DNA of 64,000 nt from Dyadobacter chenwenxiniae (GTDB lineage: Bacteria > Bacteroidota > Bacteroidia > Cytophagales > Spirosomataceae): assembly GCF_022869785.1 (NCBI RefSeq), contig NZ_CP094997.1:5208001-5272000 (forward strand), written 5' to 3'. Shown here in pieces: positions 44,207-53,195 of this stretch. The notes under the pieces are model-generated. The model saw only the letters and a program-made list of their open reading frames with translations, did not search any database and was not told where the DNA came from. Each line of letters opens with the position of its first letter. Within the stretch, counting starts at the first letter, position 1. Made by a program: the position numbers and the translations under genes.

Positions 44207-44367
44207 TTCGCTTTATTGTTAATACAACAATTAAACAAAACTAACAGATAAATGTTGTTATTCTGATCAGATGGATCATGTAAATAAAAAGCCATGATGA
44301 CCAAAACCGGAAACCTGCGTCTAAAAGGAAAAACTACTAAGGACTAACAGTTAACGGGTTGTCAACC

Positions 44368-45150
44368 ATGCATCAATATTTACTAGCCGCCTTGCTGACC
44401 ATTATCACATGGACTGCAAACGCACAAACACGGCGCATTGCCTCCACCAACGGCGTAAGCCACAAAAAAAGTTACGACAGGAATGACTATCAGCCTTTTA
44501 CCCTGAGCGTTAAAGCCGGGTTGACGCAGTTTTTTGGAGAGCTTGGCGACCAGGATATGCGTGGCGTGTCGGGTGTGAGCATGGGGCGGGCCTTCAATAA
44601 AAATATTTCCCTGCATCTGGACTATTATTCCGGAAAGCTTGGCGGCCAGAAACCCGCATTTTTCAATTCCTGGTTTGTGAATGCTTATAATAGTGTTGAG
44701 GCGATAATAAAATGGAACGTAACCGAACAATTCAATCACTTTGAACCCGGTAACGCCAGTTTTAGCATTTATGGAGGGTTAGGAATTATTTATTTTAATG
44801 CCAATGCTTACGATATGGATGACAATCAATTGCTCCGTTTTACCAACAGCAAACTAAGTGCACGAAATCCGCATTTTCTGCGCTGGGGGCAACCAAAAAG
44901 CCTGGCTAATATTCGAAAAACACGCGAAGGACTCCTGCCATTAGGCACTTCTCTGGACTACAAAATGTTAAAACATTGGAAGGTCGGCATTGACTATCGC
45001 TTCTATTTCGTGCGAACAGACAAGCTGGACGCGACTTCCGGCATGCGCTTGATTAATCCCGAAGAAAGTGAGTCGTACAGTGATACGCCGAACGATAAAT
45101 TCAGTTTTATTGCCGTAACATTGGCCTATCGTTTCCATTTATCCCATTAG
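44368..45150 (+). CDS. Outer-membrane beta-barrel protein of unknown function
   Basis: The start at ATG 44368 (MHQYLLAALLTIITWTANA, mature QTRRIAS) is preferred to an upstream TTG. The mature part shows alternating amphipathic strands (FTLSVKAGLTQFFGELGDQD, GVSMGRAFNKNISLHLDYYS, ASFSIYGGLGIIYF) and ends with a strand closing in AYRFHLSH, consistent with a small OmpA/PorT-like barrel of 8 or so strands. There is no OmpA peptidoglycan-binding domain. The gene is divergent from menG and only 14 bases before the next gene, so possibly co-transcribed with it. Confidence 0.8.
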   Translation: MHQYLLAALLTIITWTANAQTRRIASTNGVSHKKSYDRNDYQPFTLSVKAGLTQFFGELGDQDMRGVSGVSMGRAFNKNISLHLDYYSGKLGGQKPAFFNSWFVNAYNSVEAIIKWNVTEQFNHFEPGNASFSIYGGLGIIYFNANAYDMDDNQLLRFTNSKLSARNPHFLRWGQPKSLANIRKTREGLLPLGTSLDYKMLKHWKVGIDYRFYFVRTDKLDATSGMRLINPEESESYSDTPNDKFSFIAVTLAYRFHLSH

Positions 45151-45164
45151 CAGAACTTCAAAAC

Positions 45165-45746
45165 ATGTTCTCAAACACTGTTAAATACAAACTTTACCCC
45201 ACACTGCTCAATCGTTTTGACCGATTTGAAAAGGGTTATATCAGCGAAACTGAGCTCCTGAATAACATTAACCGCCTCCCCGTCCCGCAGACGGAGGCTC
45301 AGCGCAAAGGCGTTTCCTTTGAGGAAGCCGTGATCAAAGGCATCGACGAAGAAGAATTTGACCCCGAAATCATTTCCGGCGTGCGCGCACTCTTGCCCCG
45401 TCCCATGCTGAAAACTCAGGTCTATTGCGAATATCAGATTGAAAACGTGCTGCTTTACGGCTATGTGGACGTGCTGGGAAAGATTGTTGCCGTTGACATT
45501 AAGACAACAAGCAATTATGTACCAGGATGTTACGCAGACAGCCACCAAAATTTTTACCTCCCCGCATTACGCAGCAAAGGAATCCGGAGCTTGAAATATG
45601 TGATCACGGATTTTAAAAAAGTATATCAGGAAGAATACGACCATTCCATCGACTTCTCCGCACAAATGAGGCAGATCAAAACATTTTGTGAATTCCTCGA
45701 AACGCACCGGCACAAGATTACGGATGTGCGGGTTTTCGGGAGTTAA
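45165..45746 (+). CDS. PD-(D/E)XK nuclease-like protein
   Basis: The 193-residue cytoplasmic protein has a RecB/Cas4-type core: Glu in SFEEAVIKG (about residue 51), GYVDVLGKIVAVDIKTTSNY (about 98-117), where the Asp pair and Lys fit the D...DxK catalytic pattern, then a helix with HQNFYLPALRSKGI where a Gln/Tyr motif is expected. Such single-domain proteins cut DNA or act in repair and defence. No helicase, Cas gene or toxin partner is adjacent, so its role is open. It follows the barrel protein gene closely. Confidence 0.75.
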   Translation: MFSNTVKYKLYPTLLNRFDRFEKGYISETELLNNINRLPVPQTEAQRKGVSFEEAVIKGIDEEEFDPEIISGVRALLPRPMLKTQVYCEYQIENVLLYGYVDVLGKIVAVDIKTTSNYVPGCYADSHQNFYLPALRSKGIRSLKYVITDFKKVYQEEYDHSIDFSAQMRQIKTFCEFLETHRHKITDVRVFGS

Positions 45747-45934
45747 TGTTGCTGCTAACAACAATGAAGGTTAGTGGTTATTTCAAATAAGCAGGACGGT
45801 ACAGGATAACTATTCGGGCTAATAATGAGAATATTGAAAGTAAAAGTATCATATTTTCAATATTTTACTGCGGAAGTTAATACTAAACAACCGCCCCGAC
45901 GATTCAGCAGACATTGCTTTAAGTTGCGAAGCAA

Positions 45935-46210
45935 ATGCGTGATAAGATCCGCCACGAGCGCTTTATTGAACTGGCTTTTGAAGGCAAGCGCTATTGGGAC
46001 CTGAGACGCTGGAAAATTGCCGCGCAAGTGCTGAACGGCAAGCAGTTTAACGCCATGTACATCACCAAAAACGCAAACGGAACGTACACTTACAAAGCAA
46101 AACCGGTGGATGGCGTGCCTTATGTTTTTCAGGAAAAAATGTATTTCATGCCCATTCCGCAGCGCGAGATAGAGAAAAACCCGAACCTGGAACAAAACAA
46201 CGGCTGGTAG
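45935..46210 (+). pseudogene. C-terminal remnant of a SusD/RagB protein
   Basis: The 91-codon frame matches only the last part of a SusD-family protein: RDKIRHERFIELAFEGKRYW, DLRRWKIA and the terminal YFMPIPQREIEKNPNLEQN. Full SusD proteins have 450-600 residues plus a signal peptide. A stop codon lies five codons before the ATG, and the 190 bases upstream hold no further SusD sequence. It is therefore a leftover from a deleted glycan-uptake pair, next to a gene that could have belonged to that locus. Confidence 0.85.
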
Positions 46211-46245
46211 TCCAACCGCCCTTTTATTGACTTACCTCATTGATT

Positions 46246-49200
46246 ATGAAGTCCAAATTTCAGCATATCCTTCTGGCCATCGTTTTTTTGTCGGTCACAT
46301 TTGCGAACGCACAAGCGCCTAACCCCGGTTTTGCGCCTAAAAATGGCGACCATATCATTCTCCTCGGCAACACATTTGCCGACCGGATGCGACATTACGG
46401 CTACTTTGAAACATTACTCCAGAAAAACTTCCCAGGCAAGCAATTAACCATGCGAAACATGGGGTGGAGTGCGGATGAAGTAGGTTTACAGCCGCGCCCG
46501 TTGAATTTTCCGGGGTTTGGAGAAAAAACAACCAGGCTTACAGAAGGCCAGAAGGAGGTGAAATTTCAAGGTTTTACACATGAGGGTGAGCGTATCATTA
46601 TGCCCGTAGCGCTTAATTTCGAAGGCCTCAACCAGGATCTCTATGATCAGAAAGCGGACATGATCTTCTTGTGTTTTGGAATGAATGAAGCATTTAAAGG
46701 TCCAGCCGGCCTGCCGCAATTTGAAAAAGACCTCATTGTATTCATCCAAAACCTGCAAAAAAATCAATACAATGGTCGTTCAGCTCCTGCGCTGGTGCTG
46801 GTTTCTCCAATTGCACATGAAGAACTGGGCATAAATTTCCCAAATCCTGCCGAGCACAACAAAAATCTTGAATTATATGCCAAAGCGATGCAAAAAACGG
46901 CGTCTGCAAAAGGGATTTATTTCATTGATCTTTTCACACCTTCGATTGCAAAAATGAAGCAAAAAGGCCAGGAAAAGCTCACCATAAATGGCATTCACCT
47001 GACCGGAAACGGTTACAAGCTCGCTGCCGAATGGATGGCCCAGTCGCTGGGTTTTGGTAAAATGCCCGACCTGAACTCGGAAAACAGCAAGAAGCTTTTG
47101 GCGGTGATCAAGATGAAGGACGATCACTTCTTTTACCGCTGGCGTGCGGTCAACGGAGAATATATTTATGGCCGGCGAAGAGAGCCGTTCGGCGTGATCG
47201 CATTTCCTCCGGAACTTAGGAAATTGAACCAAATGACGGCTTCGCTGGATTCGGTGATCTGGGAAATGGGCAAAAGCAATAACGCAGAGGCTTACAAAAA
47301 AGCCATTGAAATCGTCGACAGGCGCGGAAAACCTGTTGACCCGATGCTGACACCCGACATTCCGATGACGGGGCGGCAGGGCGAGGCTGCCAAAGCAGCC
47401 GCCCATGCACATCATGAAAAAACGTGGCCTGCAACGACCGAAGGATTCAAGCTGCCGGAAGGTTATGAGATCAATCTTTTTGCGTCGGAAAAGAATTTCC
47501 CGATTGAAAAACCGGTCGCTATGAACTTCGATGCGCGTGGCAGGCTTTGGGTGGCGACGATGCCCACTTATCCGCAATATTTTCCCGGCATTCCGGTTCA
47601 CGACAAAATTGTGATCCTGGAAGATACAGATGCAGACGGTAAGGCCGATAAGCACACCGTTTTTGCGGATGATCTTTACTTGCCGTTGGGCTTCGAATTT
47701 GGCGATGGCGGCATTTATGTGTCCCAGGAACCGGATATTGTGTTTTTAAAAGACACCAACGGCGACGACAAAGCGGATTTGCGGGAAGTGGTTCTGACTG
47801 GTTTCGGCTCCGAAGACAGCCATCACGCAACCCACGCGTTCACGTTCGGGCAGGATGGTGCATTGTATTTCAATGAAGGCACATTCCTGAATTCACAAGT
47901 GGAAACGCCTTACGGCCCGATCCGTTCCTACGCGGGCGCGACCTATCGTTACGAGCCGCGCACAGCGAAACTCACGCATTACATTTCCTATCCTTATTAC
48001 AATCCCTGGGGAAGTGTTTTTGATAAATGGGGCATGCATTTGATCGGTGATGCATCCGATGGTTCCAATTATTTCGCGCCACCTATGACCGGAAATGTGA
48101 CTTATCCGGACAAGCATCCGCGCATTGAAATGTTCACTGAAACGCGTGTAAGGCCCACGGCGGGCATCGAAATCGTTTCCAGCCGACAGTTTCCGGATGA
48201 GGTTCAGGGTGATTTTCTGGTCAATAACAACATTGGTTTCCAGGGCACGAAGCAGCACCGGATCATTCCGCGCGGCTCGGGAATCGGCAGTAAGGAAGTG
48301 GAGGCGATCCTGCAATCCCAGGATCCGAATTTCCGCCCGATCGACATTGAATTTGGCCCGGACGGCGGCTTATATATTGTAGACTGGTACAATCCGCTGA
48401 TCTCGCATGGAGAAAACCCGCCGCGCGATCCGGCCCGGGACAAATCGCACGGCCGCGTTTGGCGGATCACTTACAAAGGCAAGCCCGTGCTGAAAGTAAC
48501 GGACGTTTCAAAGCAAAGCATTCCCGAATTACTCGATAATCTCAAAGCCTACGAAGACCGTTTTCGCTATCGTTCGCGGGCACAGATCCGCGAAAAGAAA
48601 GCGGGGGAAGTTTTGCCGGAACTGAAAAAATGGGTGGCTGCATTGGATAAAAACGATCCGCAATACGAACATAATCTGCTCGAAGGATTGTGGCTTTACC
48701 AGGATTTCAATGTGGTTGAACCAAACATTTTAAAAACATTGCTCCATGCAAAAGAGCCTCAGGCACGCGCTGCTGCCACAAAATTACTCCTCCACTGGCG
48801 CGATCGCATTCCCGGCTCGCTGGAAATGATGCGTGTCAGGCTCAATGATAAATCGCCACGCGTGCGGATTGAGGCGGTTGTCGCATTGAGTTATTTCAAT
48901 TCGGAACAGGCTGTCACTGCTGCCGCGGACATTTTCAAGTATCCGACTGATTATTACATGGATTATGCCGTGCATGAAACATTCAGGTTTTTAAAACCGA
49001 TCTGGCTCGCAGGCATGAAACAAGGAAGGGGTTTCGGAGGAAGTCAAGGTAACCGTTATTTGTTAAAACTGGCGAATGCGCAGGAACTAGCTACATTACC
49101 ACAATCTCCCGACGTGCTTACTGCCATGTTGACCAGGCCGGATATTAATGCCGGGAAAAAGCAGGAAGCGGTGAGCAGTCTTGCCAAAACTCAGAAAACT

Positions 49201-50154
49201 GGGAAAGTGAATGTGCTGCTAAATGCAATCCGGGAGGAAGAAAAAAGCAGGAAAGGAAACCTATATAATCCAGCGCAACAGGAGCTCATTAAACTTTTAC
49301 TGGCTTCCGAACCTTCGGAATTGAAACAAAATCAGGCTGAATTGACAAAGTTGATCAATGTGGATACAAGTCAGGTTATGCAGGCGACCGGTTTTGCAGC
49401 AATAATTACGGCGAGCCAATCCGACCAGACTTTGCAAAAGGCGATTCAGGAGAAACCAACGGCCTATTTGACAGGCATTTCAATGTTGACCAATGCCGAT
49501 TTGCGCGCTTCTTTTTATAATAAAGTGAAAGAAACCGCTCCGAATGCCCCGGCGGCTGGCTATCCTTTATTAATGAGAATAACTATGGAAAGCGCCTCCA
49601 AGACGCAGCCAACAAAGGATTTGATCGCATCACTAAACCGCACGCCGGAATCCATCCAGAATTCGCAAGCATTCGCCGTAGCCATTACAGCGATGAAAAA
49701 TATGGTCAGTAGCGTGCCGGAAAAAGACAGAAAAGAAGTGCTTTCGATGCTGGAAAATATGGGGACGATTGAAATAAAGCTTGTAGCGATAGAAGCCAAA
49801 ATGGCTTTTGATAAAAAAGCACTCACCGTTCCCGCGGGAAGAGCCGTTACATTGGTTTTTGAAAACCCTGATCTGATGCCGCATAATGTTGTGATCGTGA
49901 GGCCCGGCACGGCTGAAAAAGTTGGTGAAGCGGCGGACGCGATGGCGAGTCTGAAGGATGGTTTTGAAAAGAATTTTGTCCCCTCGACGCCGGATGTTTT
50001 GTTTGCAACGCCACTGGTTAACTCCGGGAAAAGTTTTAGGCTGGAATTCAAAGCACCAAGCCAGCCGGGCGAATATCCGTTTATCTGTTCATTTCCGGGA
50101 CATTGGCGGGTTATGCAGGGAATTTTGACGATCACGGATTCAAAAGTGCCTTAA
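46246..50154 (+). CDS. Multidomain secreted protein: SGNH-like, dehydrogenase-like propeller, HEAT, blue-copper domain
   Basis: The 1302-residue protein starts at ATG 46246 with signal peptide KFQHILLAIVFLSVTFANA. Residues ~30-270 are SGNH-hydrolase-like, but the nucleophile block is ILLGNTFADRM rather than GDS, while the His block INGIHLTGNGY is kept. Residues ~395-750 are a membrane-bound-dehydrogenase-type beta-propeller (LPEGYEINLFASEKNFPIEK; IEFGPDGGLYIVDWYNPLI). Residues ~780-930 are HEAT-like. The last ~120 form a cupredoxin with MPHNVV and CSFPGHWRVM, giving the His, Cys, His, Met set of type 1 copper. No CxxCH heme motif is present. It likely oxidises a sugar or similar substrate; this is inferred. 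An esterase gene follows 1 base later. Confidence 0.85.
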   Translation: MKSKFQHILLAIVFLSVTFANAQAPNPGFAPKNGDHIILLGNTFADRMRHYGYFETLLQKNFPGKQLTMRNMGWSADEVGLQPRPLNFPGFGEKTTRLTEGQKEVKFQGFTHEGERIIMPVALNFEGLNQDLYDQKADMIFLCFGMNEAFKGPAGLPQFEKDLIVFIQNLQKNQYNGRSAPALVLVSPIAHEELGINFPNPAEHNKNLELYAKAMQKTASAKGIYFIDLFTPSIAKMKQKGQEKLTINGIHLTGNGYKLAAEWMAQSLGFGKMPDLNSENSKKLLAVIKMKDDHFFYRWRAVNGEYIYGRRREPFGVIAFPPELRKLNQMTASLDSVIWEMGKSNNAEAYKKAIEIVDRRGKPVDPMLTPDIPMTGRQGEAAKAAAHAHHEKTWPATTEGFKLPEGYEINLFASEKNFPIEKPVAMNFDARGRLWVATMPTYPQYFPGIPVHDKIVILEDTDADGKADKHTVFADDLYLPLGFEFGDGGIYVSQEPDIVFLKDTNGDDKADLREVVLTGFGSEDSHHATHAFTFGQDGALYFNEGTFLNSQVETPYGPIRSYAGATYRYEPRTAKLTHYISYPYYNPWGSVFDKWGMHLIGDASDGSNYFAPPMTGNVTYPDKHPRIEMFTETRVRPTAGIEIVSSRQFPDEVQGDFLVNNNIGFQGTKQHRIIPRGSGIGSKEVEAILQSQDPNFRPIDIEFGPDGGLYIVDWYNPLISHGENPPRDPARDKSHGRVWRITYKGKPVLKVTDVSKQSIPELLDNLKAYEDRFRYRSRAQIREKKAGEVLPELKKWVAALDKNDPQYEHNLLEGLWLYQDFNVVEPNILKTLLHAKEPQARAAATKLLLHWRDRIPGSLEMMRVRLNDKSPRVRIEAVVALSYFNSEQAVTAAADIFKYPTDYYMDYAVHETFRFLKPIWLAGMKQGRGFGGSQGNRYLLKLANAQELATLPQSPDVLTAMLTRPDINAGKKQEAVSSLAKTQKTGKVNVLLNAIREEEKSRKGNLYNPAQQELIKLLLASEPSELKQNQAELTKLINVDTSQVMQATGFAAIITASQSDQTLQKAIQEKPTAYLTGISMLTNADLRASFYNKVKETAPNAPAAGYPLLMRITMESASKTQPTKDLIASLNRTPESIQNSQAFAVAITAMKNMVSSVPEKDRKEVLSMLENMGTIEIKLVAIEAKMAFDKKALTVPAGRAVTLVFENPDLMPHNVVIVRPGTAEKVGEAADAMASLKDGFEKNFVPSTPDVLFATPLVNSGKSFRLEFKAPSQPGEYPFICSFPGHWRVMQGILTITDSKVP

Positions 50155-50155
50155 T

Positions 50156-51064
50156 ATGCCAAAAGTGAAATCGTTTTGCCTGACTGCATTTATTTCGTTT
50201 TTAGGCCTGAAAAGCATTGCGCAAACCCACATAAACCTCTATCCAGGAACGGTCCCGAATTCCATTTCGGGGCCGGACCAGGAAGTTCACGCCGCCAACA
50301 CATTGGTCGATTCCCTTACTTCCAAAGTTTCCATTCCAGGCCTGACCATCTTTTTGCCCGCCAAAGAAAAGGCGACCGGAACGGCGGTTATCATCTGCCC
50401 CGGAGGCGGCTATGGAACATTACTAACCAAGCGCGAAGGCAGCGACGTGGCCAGAGCATTCAACAAACTCGGCATAGCCGCATTCGTAGTAAAATACAGA
50501 TTACCAGACCCTAAGATCATGAAGGATCAGTCTATCGGGCCGATCCAGGATGCACAGCAAGCCATTAAAATCGTACGCGAACGGGCAACAGAATTCGGAA
50601 TTGATCCAACGAAAATAGGCATCATGGGATTTTCGGCAGGGGGCCACCTTGCCTCCACTGCCGGAACACATTTCGAAACCCGCTACATTGATGAAGGAGG
50701 AAAAACCAGCCTGAGGCCCGATTTTATGATTTTGATCAATCCCGTCGTGAGTTTCAATGACACCACGGGGCACATTGGTTCACGGGATAATTTATTGGGC
50801 AAAAACGCAGGCGCTGAAAAGATTCGTTTGTTCTCGAATGAGCTTCAAGTTACTAAGGCGACGCCGCCAACATTTTTAGTCCATTCCGGTGCGGATGTGG
50901 TCGTTCCGGCTGCTAATAGCATTGAATTTTACAAAGCACTCAACAATAATGGTGTCCCTGGTGCGCTGCACATTTATTCAAAAGGCGAGCATGGGTTTTT
51001 GACCTATCCGACTTTCGAAGAATGGTTTGGAAGGGTCATGGAGTGGATGAACACGCTCATTTAG
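50156..51064 (+). CDS. Secreted alpha/beta-hydrolase (esterase)
   Basis: The 302-residue exported enzyme has a signal peptide around residues 1-22 (FCLTAFISFLGLKSIA before QTHINLYPG). The oxyanion loop is CPGGGYGTLL, the nucleophile elbow GIMGFSAGGHLAS (about 158-170), the acid is in HSGADVVVP and the His in KGEHGFLTYP. This is the BD-FAE/xylan-esterase-like pattern of Bacteroidota glycan loci, where such enzymes remove acetyl or feruloyl groups from plant polymers. It starts directly after the large dehydrogenase-like gene, so the two are translated from one message. Confidence 0.9.
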   Translation: MPKVKSFCLTAFISFLGLKSIAQTHINLYPGTVPNSISGPDQEVHAANTLVDSLTSKVSIPGLTIFLPAKEKATGTAVIICPGGGYGTLLTKREGSDVARAFNKLGIAAFVVKYRLPDPKIMKDQSIGPIQDAQQAIKIVRERATEFGIDPTKIGIMGFSAGGHLASTAGTHFETRYIDEGGKTSLRPDFMILINPVVSFNDTTGHIGSRDNLLGKNAGAEKIRLFSNELQVTKATPPTFLVHSGADVVVPAANSIEFYKALNNNGVPGALHIYSKGEHGFLTYPTFEEWFGRVMEWMNTLI

Positions 51065-51110
51065 TACAAAGGGCTTCTAATAACGGCCCAATGCAGGCCG
51101 CAGAGCGGCC

Positions 51111-51238
51111 CCCTGTTTCTAGCATAGATGTCAAGATTAATAATGTGGCCCCGGCGGGGCCTCCTGAATATGTGCCGGAAACAGGAGGCCCCGCCGGGGC
51201 CATCCGAAATGCGTTGCCTCGTTTTGCTAGAAACAGGG
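51111..51238. repeat. Nested palindromic repeat cassette A
   Basis: The outer arms CCCTGTTTCTAGCA (51111-51124) and its exact complement (51225-51238) enclose a perfect 20-bp inverted repeat, GGCCCCGGCGGGGCCTCCTG (51147-51166) against 51182-51201, with a 15-base loop. It is far more GC-rich than its surroundings and has no coding sense. It resembles REP-type intergenic elements; no transposase is present here. Confidence 0.85.
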
Positions 51239-51298
51239 AGCCCCTCCGGGGCATTAGCGAATATTAAAGGAATTCCGCGGGGGCTTCCTACCGATTCA

Positions 51299-51466
51299 AA
51301 TCGCGGAGCGATGTAATATTGGTAGCCGGCGTGCGGCAGTAACGGTTATACCCCTTTTTTTCAAATCCCGGAGGGATGTAACATCGTGCATGATGTTGCA
51401 TCCCTCCGGGATTTGAAATTGTCGATTGCCGTTTTTTCTACCAATATGTCATCCCTTCGGGATTTA
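51299..51466. repeat. Nested palindromic repeat cassette B
   Basis: The inner arms of 25 bases (51361-51385 and 51392-51416) pair with one wobble; the core reads CAAATCCCGGAGGGATGTAA. Diverged outer arms, AATCGCGGAGCGATGTAATA at 51299-51318 continuing to TTGGTAG at 51326, pair with CTACCAATATGTCATCCCTT starting at 51439. The organisation copies cassette A with different sequences. It lies between the esterase gene and the susD stop. Confidence 0.8.
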
Positions 51467-51485
51467 TGCTCCTTTCAAAACCCGA

Positions 51486-53168
51486 TCAGTTATAACCTGG
51501 ATTCTGTTTAAATTCCTCCTTATTCGTAATGGCGTCAAGCTGAACTTGCGGGATTGGGCGGACATTATGGGTTTCTTTGATGTTCGCTTTGGCGTCCTGA
51601 TTGTATTTTTGGACGTAGCTTACTAGTTTACCTGTCCGTTTCAGGTCGTACCAGCGGAATAGTTCTCCTGCAAGCTCGCGGGCGCGTTCGTCGAGGATGA
51701 AATCAATGTTCAGGTCTTTTGCAGCTATTACCATGCCGGCTTCCTTGCCTGGCATTGCACGTTTTTTGCGCAAATCATTGATATAAGTAAGTGCCTCGGC
51801 GGGATTTGTTTTCATTAAAGACTCAGCAGCAATAAGATACATTTCGGCGATACGAATCACGAAACCATCGCGCGAGCTCCATTCCTGGTTGGCGGTGAGG
51901 CGCGTTGGATCCATTAATTTGCTCATTTGAATAAACTGAGACCTTAATAGAAGCGACCCGTCTTCTTTATACATGGTGTTGCGGTCGAAAATTTTATAGC
52001 GACCGGCTGCATTCGCCACTTGTGCGGGTGTTGCAACCGATTTCATGAAAACCATGGATGTATCGCCGAAAGCCATTTTTGGATAGCCATTCACGGTTCC
52101 AGCTTTCAGATTAGGGACATTAGCAAGCCAAACCGTTTGAAAAGTGCCCGCATAGCGCTGGTCGACCTTTTCATTGAACAGATCCAGCAAATGCAATGTG
52201 GGCACATAACGCTGATAAGGACGTCCGTATGCAACTGACCGCTCCATGCCGGGCTGCTTATCGTACACCATTACAAAGTGCAGATGGCTGTTATTGCCTT
52301 TTCCGGCTGCGGCGTCGTAATCGCCGTTCATGGTGTCATCATTGGTGTAATTGACATAATAAACAACCTCCGAATTGGTCCCGCCCTCTGCGTTTTTCAT
52401 ATCCCAAAGCGATTTGAAATCCGTAAACAATGTATAACGCCCGGAAGCGATCACTTCTTTGGCCAATGTGGCTGCTGTTGCATACATTTCCGCATTGTTG
52501 GTTGCACTAGCGCGGGTCAGGGCCATTCTGGCTTTAAACGCTTTGGCAACATCCTGTGTAATGCGTCCATTCGTCGACTTGGCTGGCGCCAGATTGGTGA
52601 TAGCAATGTCCAGATCTGCGAAAATCACTTTATAAAATTCCTCCACGCTTGATCTTTTGGCAGTGGTTACTGCACCGGCAGTAGGCTCCGTTTGAAGCAC
52701 CACATCACCCCATGTTTCGGTGATCAGCCACAGATAATGTGCCCGCAAAAACCGCACTTCGCCTTCGTACTGCTTATTCAGCGCTTCGTTAATGGCAGGC
52801 GACGGAAGAAGCTTTAATGCTGTGTTACAAGTGTTTAATGCTTTGTATAAATGCGCCCAGTAATCTCTCAAATTCGCTTGCGCACCATTTAAATCCACTG
52901 TGTAATCAGAAATTTGGTTCGCCTTGTTATCGCCGCCGCGCAGAAATAGATCCGTGCCGGTTTCAGCAAAAGCGGACGGGAATTCCTTTCCATACCAAAG
53001 CCTGGTTCCTGAATAAGAGGCATTCACGGCTGCGGTTACCCCCAGTTCAGTTTGGTAAAACGGATCTTCGGTGAGGCCGCCCTTGTTGGTTTCGGCAAGA
53101 TAATCTTCGCAGGATGTGAGGCCGGTAAAGGCAAATGCGATGAATAGAGCCTTTATTTTAAGTTTCAT
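51486..53168 (-). CDS. SusD/RagB family nutrient-binding lipoprotein
   Basis: The 560-residue surface lipoprotein has lipobox GLTSC with lipidated Cys20. It has the SusD helical scaffold (YLAETNKGGLTEDPFYQTEL after the signal; LRAHYLWLITETWGDVVLQT near 150) and the C-terminal family motif NIDFILDERARELAGELFRW followed by YDLKRTG, ending VQLDAITNKEEFKQNPGYN. It caps the SusC channel and binds glycan or other nutrients at the cell surface. It is encoded 27 bases after susC on the same strand. The substrate cannot be read from sequence. Confidence 0.95.
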   Translation of the reverse strand: MKLKIKALFIAFAFTGLTSCEDYLAETNKGGLTEDPFYQTELGVTAAVNASYSGTRLWYGKEFPSAFAETGTDLFLRGGDNKANQISDYTVDLNGAQANLRDYWAHLYKALNTCNTALKLLPSPAINEALNKQYEGEVRFLRAHYLWLITETWGDVVLQTEPTAGAVTTAKRSSVEEFYKVIFADLDIAITNLAPAKSTNGRITQDVAKAFKARMALTRASATNNAEMYATAATLAKEVIASGRYTLFTDFKSLWDMKNAEGGTNSEVVYYVNYTNDDTMNGDYDAAAGKGNNSHLHFVMVYDKQPGMERSVAYGRPYQRYVPTLHLLDLFNEKVDQRYAGTFQTVWLANVPNLKAGTVNGYPKMAFGDTSMVFMKSVATPAQVANAAGRYKIFDRNTMYKEDGSLLLRSQFIQMSKLMDPTRLTANQEWSSRDGFVIRIAEMYLIAAESLMKTNPAEALTYINDLRKKRAMPGKEAGMVIAAKDLNIDFILDERARELAGELFRWYDLKRTGKLVSYVQKYNQDAKANIKETHNVRPIPQVQLDAITNKEEFKQNPGYN

Positions 53169-53195
53169 TAGAATGTCTGTTTTAAGCCGAAATGA

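Noticed and set aside
45165..45746. Cas4 or a defence-system nuclease
   Set aside because: It has a PD-(D/E)XK-like core but no C-terminal cysteine cluster, no cas genes and no helicase or toxin partner nearby.
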